Assembly (NCBI RefSeq): GCF_000759535.1
Contig: NZ_CP009455.1
Coordinates: 2,170,001 to 2,234,000, forward strand
Origin: Pseudomonas cremoricolorata
Lineage (GTDB): Bacteria > Pseudomonadota > Gammaproteobacteria > Pseudomonadales > Pseudomonadaceae
Direction of reading: 5' to 3'
Length of the DNA stretch: 64,000 nt
Position numbers and translations under genes: made by a program. This document shows, piece after piece, positions 53,346-61,430 of the stretch. The notes below the pieces were generated by a model. It was not told the DNA's origin. It was given only the letters and a program-made list of their open reading frames with translations, and did no database searches. Within the stretch, counting starts at the first letter, position 1; each line of letters opens with the position of its first letter.

Positions 53346-53965
53346 GCGTGAAGTTCGGGATGGGCCTGGCGGTGTGCGTGCAGCACATAGTCGCGCAAGC
53401 GCTCGATTTCATCGGTGGCGCTGTGGCTCAGGTCGTAGGCGGCCAGATCGGCCCCGATACGTCGGCGCAGTTCACCGTGCAGGGTGATAGGGCAGAGTCC
53501 GGGCGGGGTGAACTGCAAGTCGAACGCTGCCGGTGCCGGCGCTTGGTCGCGTAGCTCCACCAGCATGCCCTTGAACGACAGGTCACGCACCCACAGCGCA
53601 CTGGCCTGACCTTGGGCGTCGTGCAGGGCACAGGGTCGTTCGAGCGCCAGGCGCCAGGCGCGCAGCATTGGACCGTCTTCGTAGATTTCCGGTGAGCCCA
53701 GTTGCAGGTGCAGGGCGTGGAATTCGTCCTCGACCACGTGCAGCGGGAAGGTGATCTGCTGATTGTTGACGCTGGCCTGCAGGGTCACCTGCTCGTTGGC
53801 CACCAGGCGCGTGAGCAGCGCCTTGGTGCGCCCGTCGCCGTTGACCAGCAGGCGCGAGGTCGGATCAGCCAGGTGCAACTGCGGCGCGTGCTGCAGGTGC
53901 TGGATGAAGTCCAGTTCGTCCTGGCTGAGCAGAGGGTCGGCGGACATGTCGTTGCTCACGGTCAT
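53330..53965 (-). CDS. PilZ-domain protein (putative c-di-GMP receptor)
   Basis: 211 residues from ATG 53965; GTG codons at 53959 and 53971 are alternatives. An N-terminal YcgR-like region (LDFIQHLQHAPQLHL, about 15-95) precedes a PilZ domain at about 100-205, with the second c-di-GMP motif DLSFKG at 128-133 (D/NxSxxG). The first motif, RxxxR, is irregular: only an RLALER-like segment lies before it, so binding affinity is uncertain. It lies 42 bases downstream of the LOV gene on the same strand, suggesting co-transcription, and may couple light sensing to c-di-GMP output. Confidence 0.75.
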   Translation of the reverse strand: MTVSNDMSADPLLSQDELDFIQHLQHAPQLHLADPTSRLLVNGDGRTKALLTRLVANEQVTLQASVNNQQITFPLHVVEDEFHALHLQLGSPEIYEDGPMLRAWRLALERPCALHDAQGQASALWVRDLSFKGMLVELRDQAPAPAAFDLQFTPPGLCPITLHGELRRRIGADLAAYDLSHSATDEIERLRDYVLHAHRQAHPELHAQVSS

Positions 53966-54007
53966 TCTCACAGGCGACGGGCGAAGGGGCGGTCGTCGCG
54001 GTTGGGG

Positions 54008-54445
54008 TCAGTCTTGCAGGTCGGCCTGCAGTGCGGCCAGCCTGGCTTGGGCTTCGGCCAGTTGGCGCTCGAGCTCCACTTGCCGGGTAACGTCTTTTTG
54101 CACACCAATGTAGTAGACACGTGGATCACCGGGCGTATGCACCGGGGCGATGGACAGCTCGTTCCAGAACGCGCTGCCATCGCGGCGATAATTGCGCAGG
54201 ATCTCCCGGCATGGCTGACCGGCTGCCAATGCGCGGCGGATGCGCGCACGGGCCAGTTGGTCACGATCGTCGCCCTGGAGGAAGCGGCAGTCCTGGTACA
54301 GCACCTCGCTGCTGGAATAGCCGGTCAGCCGCTCGAAGGCCGGGTTCATGTAGATGAGGATGGTGTCCTCACCTTCTCGCTCGGTGACCACGATGCCGTC
54401 GTTGCAGGCCTCGACCATCGATTGCAGCAGTTGCGCGTTGATCAT
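54008..54445 (-). CDS. Short LOV blue-light photoreceptor (PpSB1-LOV-like)
   Basis: 145 residues. One LOV/PAS core (about 10-120) with the flavin-adduct Cys at C53 in YQDCRFLQGDDRDQ, the same position as in PpSB1-LOV of P. putida. Other flavin-pocket segments are YMNPAFERLTGY, NYRRDGSAFWNELSIAPV and YYIGVQKDVT. A C-terminal helix (QVELERQLAEAQARLAALQADL) is the dimerising extension; no output domain is fused, so it must signal by protein contact. It is followed by the PilZ gene and lies near the LitR-like regulator. A GAGG/AAAGG ribosome site precedes ATG 54445. Confidence 0.93.
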   Translation of the reverse strand: MINAQLLQSMVEACNDGIVVTEREGEDTILIYMNPAFERLTGYSSSEVLYQDCRFLQGDDRDQLARARIRRALAAGQPCREILRNYRRDGSAFWNELSIAPVHTPGDPRVYYIGVQKDVTRQVELERQLAEAQARLAALQADLQD

Positions 54446-54540
54446 GCCTCGGGCCTTTCATAGGGGTGCGCAGGCCAGGCGGCCAGCGACGACGAATGTT
54501 AGTATCCTACGTTTACACTCAAGTTCGGAATCGTTTCCTG

Positions 54541-55002
54541 ATGAAAGTCGCCATCCTTTCCGGTTCGGTCTTCGGTGCAGCCGAAGAGGTCGCCCATCAC
54601 GCCGAGGCTTTGCTCAACGCCGCTGGGTTGCAGGCCTGGCACGCCACGCGTGGCACTCTCCAGGACATCCGGCGCTTCGCCCCCGATGCCGTGCTGGCCG
54701 TGACCTCGACCACTGGCATGGGCGAACTGCCGGACAACCTGATGGATCTCTACAGCGCGCTGCGCGACACCCTGCCGAGCGAACTGCGTGGTCTACCGGG
54801 CGCGGTGATCGGACTGGGCGATTCGAGCTACGACACGTTCTGCGCCGGCGGCGAGCAGATGGTCGAATTGTTCGACGAGCTGGGCATCGAATCGGTGCTG
54901 CCGCTGCTGCGTCTGGATGCCAGTGAGACAGTGACCCCGGAAACCGATGCCGAGCCCTGGCTCGCGGAGTTGGTGACGGCGCTCAAGGCGCGTCAGGCCT
55001 GA
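54541..55002 (+). CDS. MioC-like flavodoxin
   Basis: 153 residues from ATG 54541. FMN-binding loops of the short flavodoxin fold are visible: SGSVFGAAEEVA for the phosphate, TSTTGMGELPDN, and GLGDSSYDTFCAGG. These match the MioC/flavodoxin family of one-electron carriers in the cytoplasm. The redox partner cannot be told. It is divergent from the LOV gene across 95 bases and followed by the alpha/beta hydrolase gene after 179 bases. Confidence 0.85.
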   Translation: MKVAILSGSVFGAAEEVAHHAEALLNAAGLQAWHATRGTLQDIRRFAPDAVLAVTSTTGMGELPDNLMDLYSALRDTLPSELRGLPGAVIGLGDSSYDTFCAGGEQMVELFDELGIESVLPLLRLDASETVTPETDAEPWLAELVTALKARQA

Positions 55003-55181
55003 GGCCTACCGTTCGCACCGCTGTCCTGCACGGTCATCAAGCTGGCTGCCAAGGCAATCTCCCGGGCCTTGCCGGCTGACTAGACTCAGCCTCGATACAG
55101 AGAGCACATGCATGTGCCGAGGTGAGTTGCCATGATCGTAGCCGAGTCGTTGCAGTCCGGTGGTTCAGAGGGGCGTGTCTG

Positions 55182-56105
55182 ATGCCCCTCGCCGAAATTC
55201 CCCTTCGTATCTGGCGCACCCGTGCGCAATCTTTCCTGTTCCGCGGGCAGAGCATCCGCTACTGGAGCGCAGGCCAGGGCGAGCCGCTGTTGCTGCTGCA
55301 CGGTTTTCCCACCGCCAGTTGGGACTGGCACTACCTATGGGCGCCCTTGGCCCAGCGCTTTCGCCTGATCGCCTGCGACATGCTTGGCTTTGGTGACTCT
55401 GACAAGCCGTTGCAGCACGCGTACAGCCTGCTCGAGCAGGCCGACCTGCAGCAAGCGCTGCTGGCCCATTTGCGCATTGACCAGCCGGTGCACGTGCTGG
55501 CCCACGATTACGGTGGCAGCGTGGCCCAGGAACTGCTGGCGCGCCATCATGAAGGGCGCGCCGAGCTTGGCAGCTGCATGTTTCTCAACAGCGCCTTGCT
55601 GGCGGAGTGTCATCCCTTGCAGATGGCCCACAAGCTGCTGTTGAGCCCGTTGGGCTGGCTGGTCGGTCGTGCCTTCGGTCGTGAAGACCTGGTGCGCAGT
55701 CTGTCGCAGGTGTGCAGCCTGGGCGCCCACCCCAATGAAAGCGCGCTGGACGACTACTGGAGCCTGATCGTGGCCAACCGGGGCACGCGCATTCTGCACA
55801 AGCTGATGGGCTATGTGCGTGAGCGCAGCCTGTACCGGGAGCGGTGGGTCGGCGCCCTGCAACGCCAGGGCGTGGCGCTGGGGCTGATCAATGGTGCGCT
55901 CGACCCGCTGTGCAGTGCACCGGTGCTGGAGCGCTACCGGCAACTACTGCCCGACACCGACATGGTGCTGTTGCCGGGCATCGGCCATTACCCCCATACC
56001 GAAGCCGCAGTGCAGGTCTTGCATCATTACCTGGCATTTCGTGACCAACCGCTGGCTCACCTGCCGCAGAAAGCAGCCTGGAGCGTCCATGCCATCGGCT
56101 CATGA
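55182..56105 (+). CDS. Alpha/beta hydrolase, Asp-nucleophile type
   Basis: 307 residues from ATG 55182 after AGAGGGG. The fold is clear: oxyanion motif LLHGFPTASWDW, nucleophile elbow AHDYGGSVAQ with Asp (not Ser) in the catalytic place, a cap region at about 130-220, an acid in NGALDPLCS and the His in GIGHYPHTEA. Asp at the elbow is the mark of haloalkane dehalogenases and epoxide hydrolases, so one of these reactions on an unknown substrate is likely. A hairpin terminator begins at its stop codon. Confidence 0.82.
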   Translation: MPLAEIPLRIWRTRAQSFLFRGQSIRYWSAGQGEPLLLLHGFPTASWDWHYLWAPLAQRFRLIACDMLGFGDSDKPLQHAYSLLEQADLQQALLAHLRIDQPVHVLAHDYGGSVAQELLARHHEGRAELGSCMFLNSALLAECHPLQMAHKLLLSPLGWLVGRAFGREDLVRSLSQVCSLGAHPNESALDDYWSLIVANRGTRILHKLMGYVRERSLYRERWVGALQRQGVALGLINGALDPLCSAPVLERYRQLLPDTDMVLLPGIGHYPHTEAAVQVLHHYLAFRDQPLAHLPQKAAWSVHAIGS

Positions 56106-56132
56106 AAAAAAACCGCTGCGTAAACGCAGCGG
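56105..56132 (-). terminator. Intrinsic terminator (hmgR side)
   Basis: CCGCTGCG-TAAA-CGCAGCGG, an 8-base stem, with AAAAAAAA immediately to its left on the plus strand. This reads as stem plus T8 on the minus strand, a textbook terminator for transcription coming from hmgR. It may also slow plus-strand transcripts of the hydrolase gene. Confidence 0.85.
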
Positions 56133-56281
56133 CTCAAGGAAGACGGCAGATCAAGGAGCTTCAAAATCAGCCTAGGTATACCGACCACCGTCCAGCGCGG
56201 AGGGGGAGGTGCGCGGACCGATGGTCAGTGAAGCCAGCATAAGCCGTTGACCGCAGGGGAAAAACACTCATCCGAGACATT

Positions 56282-56306
56282 CACTGTTACCTGCCGGGTA
56301 ACAGTG
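56282..56306. repeat. Inverted repeat downstream of hmgR
   Basis: CACTGTTACC-TGCCG-GGTAACAGTG, perfect 10-base arms with a 5-base centre, 18 bases after the hmgR stop and with no T-run. The CTGTTAC/GTAACAG core also occurs in the lapF leader palindrome. Function unknown. Confidence 0.5.
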
Positions 56307-56324
56307 GACCGACCGTGTGGCTGC

Positions 56325-57104
56325 TCAAGCTTGGTGGCCCATGCGCCAACTGGTCGCCTGTGCAGCCAGGCGCAGACGCTCGGCTGCTGGGCCCTGACTG
56401 TCGGCATTGAACATCGAGGTAGGACCGACCACGGTCATGACTGCGGCGATTTCACCCATGGCATTGAAGATCGGCGCCGACAACGCATCGACCCCCGGCA
56501 TCAGCAGGCCATGCACGTGGTGCAGGGCGTTGTTGCGAATCTCGGCCAGCAGCGCCGTGTAGTCGTCGGCGCTGCGACCGAGGCGGGCCAGTTCCTGGTC
56601 GCGCAGCTCGGCGGTTTCGCGCTCGGGCAGGTAGGCGGCGAACACCAACCCGGTGGACGAGCTGAGCAGCGGCAGCACCGAGCCGATCTGCGTCACCACG
56701 GTTACCGCGCGCACTGCCGGCTCGATGTTGACCACCGTTGCGCCCTGATTGCCCCAGACCGCGACGAAGCAGCTCTCGTTGAGAGTGTCGCGCAATTGCG
56801 ACAGCGGCACGGCGGCGACCTTCAGCACATCGATGCTGCCCAGGGCCGCGAGCCCCACGCGCAAGGCCTCGCGGCCGAGGCCGTAATGGTTGGTTGCCGG
56901 GTTCTGCTCGGCGAAACCGCTGGCAATCAACGCCTGCAGATAGCGATGGACCTTGCTGGCGGGCATGTCGACGTGTTCGGCCAGGCGCGACAACGAGGTT
57001 GCGGGGGACAACTGTGCCAACGCCTTGAGGATGTCGGTGCCGACTTCTGCCGAGCGGACCTTCTGTTTACCGCTGTCAGAGGTGGAAACATTGACCTTGG
57101 TCAT
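56325..57104 (-). CDS. hmgR: Homogentisate-responsive repressor HmgR, IclR family
   Basis: 259 residues. An N-terminal winged helix (VGTDILKALAQLSPATSLSRLAEHVDMPASKVHRYLQAL region, about 20-80) is followed by an IclR effector domain (about 95-250: VAVWGNQGATVVNIEP, SSTGLVFAAYLP, LLMPGVDALSAPIFNAMGE). It is divergent from hmgABC. P. putida HmgR represses that operon and releases DNA when homogentisate binds; a 17-base palindrome at 57173-57189 is the likely operator. The transcript should end at the terminator at 56105-56132. Confidence 0.93.
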   Translation of the reverse strand: MTKVNVSTSDSGKQKVRSAEVGTDILKALAQLSPATSLSRLAEHVDMPASKVHRYLQALIASGFAEQNPATNHYGLGREALRVGLAALGSIDVLKVAAVPLSQLRDTLNESCFVAVWGNQGATVVNIEPAVRAVTVVTQIGSVLPLLSSSTGLVFAAYLPERETAELRDQELARLGRSADDYTALLAEIRNNALHHVHGLLMPGVDALSAPIFNAMGEIAAVMTVVGPTSMFNADSQGPAAERLRLAAQATSWRMGHQA

Positions 57105-57172
57105 TGGAATGATTTCCCAGTTGAGTTGGCGACCTTATAGCTTGACGCTTGCTCCGGAGCAAATTACGTTAT

Positions 57173-57189
57173 TCGTAATCTGATTACGA
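57173..57189. promoter_or_regulatory. HmgR operator, 17-base palindrome
   Basis: TCGTAATC-T-GATTACGA, perfect 8-base arms. A partly overlapping weaker repeat (ATTACG..CGTAAT, 57162-57179) lies on the hmgR side. A 17-base palindrome in the hmgR-hmgA gap is what is known for P. putida HmgR. Confidence 0.8.
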
Positions 57190-57262
57190 TAAATACAATT
57201 CAGCGCGGGATTCAGGGTCAACCATTGCCTCTCGATTCCCCTGCGGTCAGCCGGAGGCATCA

Positions 57263-58564
57263 ATGCAGCACGTTCCTTCAACCGATCTGCAGTATCTCAG
57301 CGGTTTCGCCAACGAGTTCGCCAGCGAGGCGCTACCCGGCGCGCTGCCAGTGGGGCAGAACTCCCCGCAGCGGGTGCCTCATGGTTTGTATGCCGAGCAG
57401 CTTTCTGGCACTGCGTTCACCATGCCGCGCCATGAACAGCGGCGAACCTGGTTGTACCGGATCCGCCCCAGCGCCCTGCATCCGCGCTTCGAGCGGCTGG
57501 CGCAGCAGCCGCTGGCGGCGGGTGCCGGGGCGGTCAACCCAAACCGTCTGCGCTGGAGTCCGCAACCATTGCCTGGGGTGCCGACCGATTTCATCGACGG
57601 CTGGCTGCCCATGGCCGCCACCGCTGCAGGCGATGCTGCCAGCGGGGTGAGTATTTACCTGTACGCGGCCAATCGCTCGATGCAGCGCGCCTTCTTCGAC
57701 GCCGACGGCGAGTTGCTGGTGGTACCGCAGCAGGGTCGCCTGCGTATCGTCACCGAGCTGGGGGTGCTGCTGGTCGAACCGCAGGAAATCGCCGTGCTGC
57801 CGCGTGGCATGAAGTTTCGTGTCGAGTTGCCTGATGGGCAGGCCCGCGGCTATCTGGCGGAAAACCACGGCTCGCCGCTGCGCATTCCCGATCTTGGCCC
57901 AATCGGCAGCAATGGTCTGGCCAACCCGCGTGATTTCCTCACCCCGGTCGCACACTTCGAAGACCGCACTACGCCGACCGCGCTGGTGCAGAAATTCCTC
58001 GGCCAGTACTGGGGCTGCGAGCTGGGCCATTCACCGCTCGATGTGGTCGCCTGGCACGGCAACAACGTGCCGTACAAGTATGACCTGCGCCGCTTCAACA
58101 CCTTGGGTACGGTCAGTTACGACCATCCCGACCCGTCGATCTTCACCGTGCTGACCTCGCCCGGCAGCGTGCCTGGCCAGGCCAACATCGATTTCGTGAT
58201 CTTCCCGCCTCGCTGGATGGTGGCCGAGAACACCTTCCGTCCGCCCTGGTTCCACCGCAACCTGATGAACGAATTCATGGGCTTGATCACCGGCGCCTAC
58301 GACGCCAAGGCCGAAGGTTTCCTGCCCGGCGGAGCCTCGCTGCACCCGTGCATGAGTGCCCACGGCCCCGATGCCGAAAGCTGCAGCAAGGCCATCGAGG
58401 CGCAGTTGGCGCCGCACAAGCTCGACGGCACCATGGCCTTCATGTTCGAAACCAGCCAGGTGCTGCGCCCCAGCACGCAGGCCCTGGAAAGTGCGCAACT
58501 GCAGGCGGACTATGACCAGTGCTGGGCGAGTCTTGCCACCACCTTCACCCCGCCACGGAGCTGA
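57263..58564 (+). CDS. hmgA: Homogentisate 1,2-dioxygenase
   Basis: 433 residues from ATG 57263 after CCGGAGG. The conserved N-terminus [19 protein letters not shown], the core [18 protein letters not shown] and the iron-site region [16 protein letters not shown] with [13 protein letters not shown] identify the Fe(II) enzyme that opens the homogentisate ring to maleylacetoacetate. Length is normal for the family. It leads hmgABC; hmgB follows after 3 bases. Induction by homogentisate through HmgR is expected. Confidence 0.96.
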   Translation: MQHVPSTDLQYLSGFANEFASEALPGALPVGQNSPQRVPHGLYAEQLSGTAFTMPRHEQRRTWLYRIRPSALHPRFERLAQQPLAAGAGAVNPNRLRWSPQPLPGVPTDFIDGWLPMAATAAGDAASGVSIYLYAANRSMQRAFFDADGELLVVPQQGRLRIVTELGVLLVEPQEIAVLPRGMKFRVELPDGQARGYLAENHGSPLRIPDLGPIGSNGLANPRDFLTPVAHFEDRTTPTALVQKFLGQYWGCELGHSPLDVVAWHGNNVPYKYDLRRFNTLGTVSYDHPDPSIFTVLTSPGSVPGQANIDFVIFPPRWMVAENTFRPPWFHRNLMNEFMGLITGAYDAKAEGFLPGGASLHPCMSAHGPDAESCSKAIEAQLAPHKLDGTMAFMFETSQVLRPSTQALESAQLQADYDQCWASLATTFTPPRS

Positions 58565-58567
58565 CCA

Positions 58568-59860
58568 ATGATTCTCACTCGCCAATCCCGTAGCTGGATC
58601 GACCACGCCAATGGCCACGCGGATTTCCCACTGCACAACCTGCCGCTGGGTATCTTCAGTCGTGGTGACGCCGCCCATCGCTGCGGCGTTGCCATCGGCG
58701 AGGCGGTGCTCGACCTGCACGGCGTGCTGGCCGCCGGTTTGCTCGACGGGCTGGCGCGCCAGGCCGTCGAGGCCACCGCCGATGGCGCCTTGAACGGCCT
58801 GTTCGGCTTGGGTCCGGCGGCGCGCGTTGCGCTGCGCGAGCGCCTGCTTGACCTGCTTGGCGAACACAGCGAGCACCAGGCCGCCCTCGAGCCGCTGCTG
58901 TACCCGAGCAGCGAATGCCAGATGCACGTGCCCGCGCGGGTTGGCGACTACACCGATTTCTACGTGGGCATCCAGCACGCCACCAACGTAGGCAAGCTGT
59001 TCCGCCCCGACAGCCCATTGCTGCCCAACTACAAATACGTACCGATCGGCTACCACGGCCGCGCCTCGACCTTGCGCCCCTCCGGAGCCGACGTGCGCCG
59101 GCCGAAAGGCCAGACGTTACCCGCCGGCCACAGCGAGCCGCGCTTCGGGCCCTGCGCACGCCTCGATTACGAACTGGAACTGGGTATCTGGATCGGCCAG
59201 GGCAACGCCATCGGCGAACCCATCGACATCGCCGAGGCTGGTCAGCACGTGGCTGGCTTGTGCCTGCTCAACGACTGGTCGGCGCGCGACATCCAGGCCT
59301 GGGAGTACCAGCCGCTTGGGCCATTTCTGTCGAAAAGCTTCATCACCACGCTGTCGCCCTGGGTCATCACGGCCGAAGCCTTGCAACCTTTCCGCTGCGC
59401 CCAGCCGGCGCGCCCGGCAGGTGATCCGCAACCGCTGGCGTACATGCTCGATGCCGCCGACCAGGCCCATGGCGCCTTCGATATCGAACTGCAGGTGCTG
59501 CTGCTGACCCCGACCATGCGCGAACAGGGTCTGGCACCGCAGCGCCTGACCCTTAGCAACAGCTTGAGCATGTACTGGACCGTGGCGCAGTTGGTCGCGC
59601 ACCACAGCGTCAATGGCTGCCAGCTGCAACCGGGCGACCTGTTCGGCTCGGGCACGCTGTCCGGTGCAGACCCCCAGGCCTATGGCAGCCTGCTGGAGAT
59701 CACCGAAGGCGGCAAACGGCCGTTGCTGCTGAGCAATGGCGAGCAACGCACCTTCCTCGAAGATGGCGACGAGATCATCCTGCGCGGTCGCTGCGTGCGT
59801 GAGGGCGTTGCCAGCATCGGCTTCGGCGAGTGCCGCGGCAGAGTCGTCGCGGCACCTTGA
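58568..59860 (+). CDS. hmgB: Fumarylacetoacetase
   Basis: 430 residues from ATG 58568, with GGAG upstream in the end of hmgA. The family motifs are in place: DYTDFYVGIQHATNVG, YKYVPIGYHGRAST, the metal-binding acids in YELELGIWIGQGN, and LLNDWSARDIQAWEYQPLGPF with SGADPQAYGSLLEI near the C-terminus. It cleaves fumarylacetoacetate to fumarate and acetoacetate, the last step of the route. It is tightly packed between hmgA and hmgC. Confidence 0.95.
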   Translation: MILTRQSRSWIDHANGHADFPLHNLPLGIFSRGDAAHRCGVAIGEAVLDLHGVLAAGLLDGLARQAVEATADGALNGLFGLGPAARVALRERLLDLLGEHSEHQAALEPLLYPSSECQMHVPARVGDYTDFYVGIQHATNVGKLFRPDSPLLPNYKYVPIGYHGRASTLRPSGADVRRPKGQTLPAGHSEPRFGPCARLDYELELGIWIGQGNAIGEPIDIAEAGQHVAGLCLLNDWSARDIQAWEYQPLGPFLSKSFITTLSPWVITAEALQPFRCAQPARPAGDPQPLAYMLDAADQAHGAFDIELQVLLLTPTMREQGLAPQRLTLSNSLSMYWTVAQLVAHHSVNGCQLQPGDLFGSGTLSGADPQAYGSLLEITEGGKRPLLLSNGEQRTFLEDGDEIILRGRCVREGVASIGFGECRGRVVAAP

Positions 59861-59872
59861 GAGGCAAGCGTG

Positions 59873-60505
59873 ATGGAGCTGTTCACCTACTACCGTTCCA
59901 CATCGTCCTACCGCGTACGTCTGGCGCTGGCCCTCAAGGGCCTGGACTACCGGGCGGTGCCGGTCAACCTGCTCAGCGGTGAGCAGCACCTGCCGGCCTA
60001 TCTGGCCGTCAATCCCCAAGGTCGAGTACCGGCCCTGCGCACTGAGAATGGCCAGGTGCTGGTGCAATCGGCGGCGATCATCGAATACCTGGAGCAGGTC
60101 TACCCCGAGCCCGCGCTGCTGCCGGCCGATGCCGCAGCCCGTGCCAGAGTGCGTGGTGTAGCGGCGTTGATCGGCTGCGATGTGCATCCCTTGCACAACG
60201 TCAGCGTGCTCAACCGACTGCGGGCTTGCGGGTTCGACGAGCCGGCGGTCTACCAGTGGGTTCAACACTGGATCGGCCACGGGCTGCAGGCGGTCGAGCA
60301 GTTGCTCGACGATCAGGGCTGGTGCTTCGGCGCAACGCCAGGGCTGGCCGACGTATACCTGGTGGCGCAGCTTTACGCTGCGCAGCGCTTCGGCCTGGAG
60401 CTCAGCGGCTACCCGAGGATTGCCCGGGTCGCGGCGTTGGCCGCGCAGCACCCGCAGTGGCAGGCCGCGCACCCGGCCCGGCAGGCGGATGCGCCGGCTC
60501 AGTGA
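59873..60505 (+). CDS. hmgC: Maleylacetoacetate isomerase
   Basis: 210 residues from ATG 59873; a GTG one codon earlier is possible. It is a zeta-class glutathione transferase: SSYRVRLALALKGLDY with the active SS pair, NPQGRVPAL and QSAAIIEYLEQVYP for glutathione binding, and an all-helical C-terminal half. It converts maleylacetoacetate to fumarylacetoacetate. The gene follows hmgB by 12 bases and its stop overlaps that of the convergent SirB1-type gene by 7 bases. Confidence 0.94.
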   Translation: MELFTYYRSTSSYRVRLALALKGLDYRAVPVNLLSGEQHLPAYLAVNPQGRVPALRTENGQVLVQSAAIIEYLEQVYPEPALLPADAAARARVRGVAALIGCDVHPLHNVSVLNRLRACGFDEPAVYQWVQHWIGHGLQAVEQLLDDQGWCFGATPGLADVYLVAQLYAAQRFGLELSGYPRIARVAALAAQHPQWQAAHPARQADAPAQ

Positions 60506-61305
60506 AGCGAGGCTGAGGGCGTGCCGAGCAGGCCCAGGCGTTCAGTCAGTTGCAACCGTTGCAGTGGATCGTCACTGAGCAGCAGGGCATGTTGCAGATC
60601 GAATCGCTCGGCCTGCGGGCAATTCAGGCGCTGGTAGAGGTTGGCCCGCGCCAGATAGTCGGCGCTGCCCACCGGGCCCAGTTGCATGACCCGTTCGGCA
60701 TCGACGAGTGCGGCCAGGTCGTGGTCGTGGGTGGTGTGCAACTGGCGCAGGTTGCGTGACAGGCGCTGGAGCATCTGGGTCGGCGTGGCGCGGATGAGGT
60801 GATCCCCATTGAGCGTGGCGCTGTCGCCATACTGCCGGGCGAGCAAGTCACGGCAGTCCTTGGCGTACAGTCGTCTGCCGCCGCACGGATCGAGCAAGTG
60901 GTCAGCGCCTGGCAGACGCAGCAGAAAGTGCCCCGGAAAGTTCACCCCCTCCAGTGGAATGCCCAGCCGTTGAGCCAGCTCCAGGGCGACGATGGCCAGT
61001 GCCAGGGGTTGGCCGCGGCGGCGCTTGAGCACGCTGTCGAGCAAGGCGGCGTGGGGGCGGATGGGGTGATATTCATCCTGTTGGAAGCCGAGGGTGTTCA
61101 ACGCCCGCAGCAGGGGTTGCGCCAGTTCGCCCAGCGGCAATACCGGCAGCAGGTTGCGCACCTGCTGCTGGAGGTGCAGCAGCCGATCCAGGCTGTCTGC
61201 TGGCGTGACAGAGCCATCATGTTCGACGGCGATCCACAGCGCTGCCTCCAGTAGAGCGGCCGGGGAGCGTTGCAGGCATGACAGGCAGCGTTGACGTGGA
61301 TTCAT
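60499..61305 (-). CDS. SirB1-family transglutaminase-like/TPR protein
   Basis: 268 residues from ATG 61305 after GGAGGG. The core VLKRRRGQPLALAIVALELAQRLGIPLEGVNFPGHFLLR matches the SirB1 N-terminal (transglutaminase-like) domain, followed by DPCGGRRLYAKDC. The C-terminal part (ADYLARANLYQRLNCPQAERFDLQHAL) looks like a TPR-type pair. The family has no proven reaction; in other bacteria it lies near prmC or kdsA, which is not the case here. Confidence 0.82.
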   Translation of the reverse strand: MNPRQRCLSCLQRSPAALLEAALWIAVEHDGSVTPADSLDRLLHLQQQVRNLLPVLPLGELAQPLLRALNTLGFQQDEYHPIRPHAALLDSVLKRRRGQPLALAIVALELAQRLGIPLEGVNFPGHFLLRLPGADHLLDPCGGRRLYAKDCRDLLARQYGDSATLNGDHLIRATPTQMLQRLSRNLRQLHTTHDHDLAALVDAERVMQLGPVGSADYLARANLYQRLNCPQAERFDLQHALLLSDDPLQRLQLTERLGLLGTPSASLH

Positions 61306-61392
61306 GGAGGCCCTCCATACACGTCTAACTTGTAGTCCGCAGGGCATCATTCGTCCAGTGGTCCGGATCGGCTTCGCCGTGCGTGGGGCTGC

Positions 61393-61399
61393 CTATACT
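61393..61399 (+). promoter_or_regulatory. Candidate -10 element for the Leu/Phe/Val dehydrogenase gene
   Basis: CTATACT lies 32 bases before the ATG at 61431 and has the C at -13 favoured by RpoS. No clear -35 box is visible. Confidence 0.45.
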
Positions 61400-61430
61400 G
61401 GGAATCTGCACCGTAATCGGGAGCTCGTCG

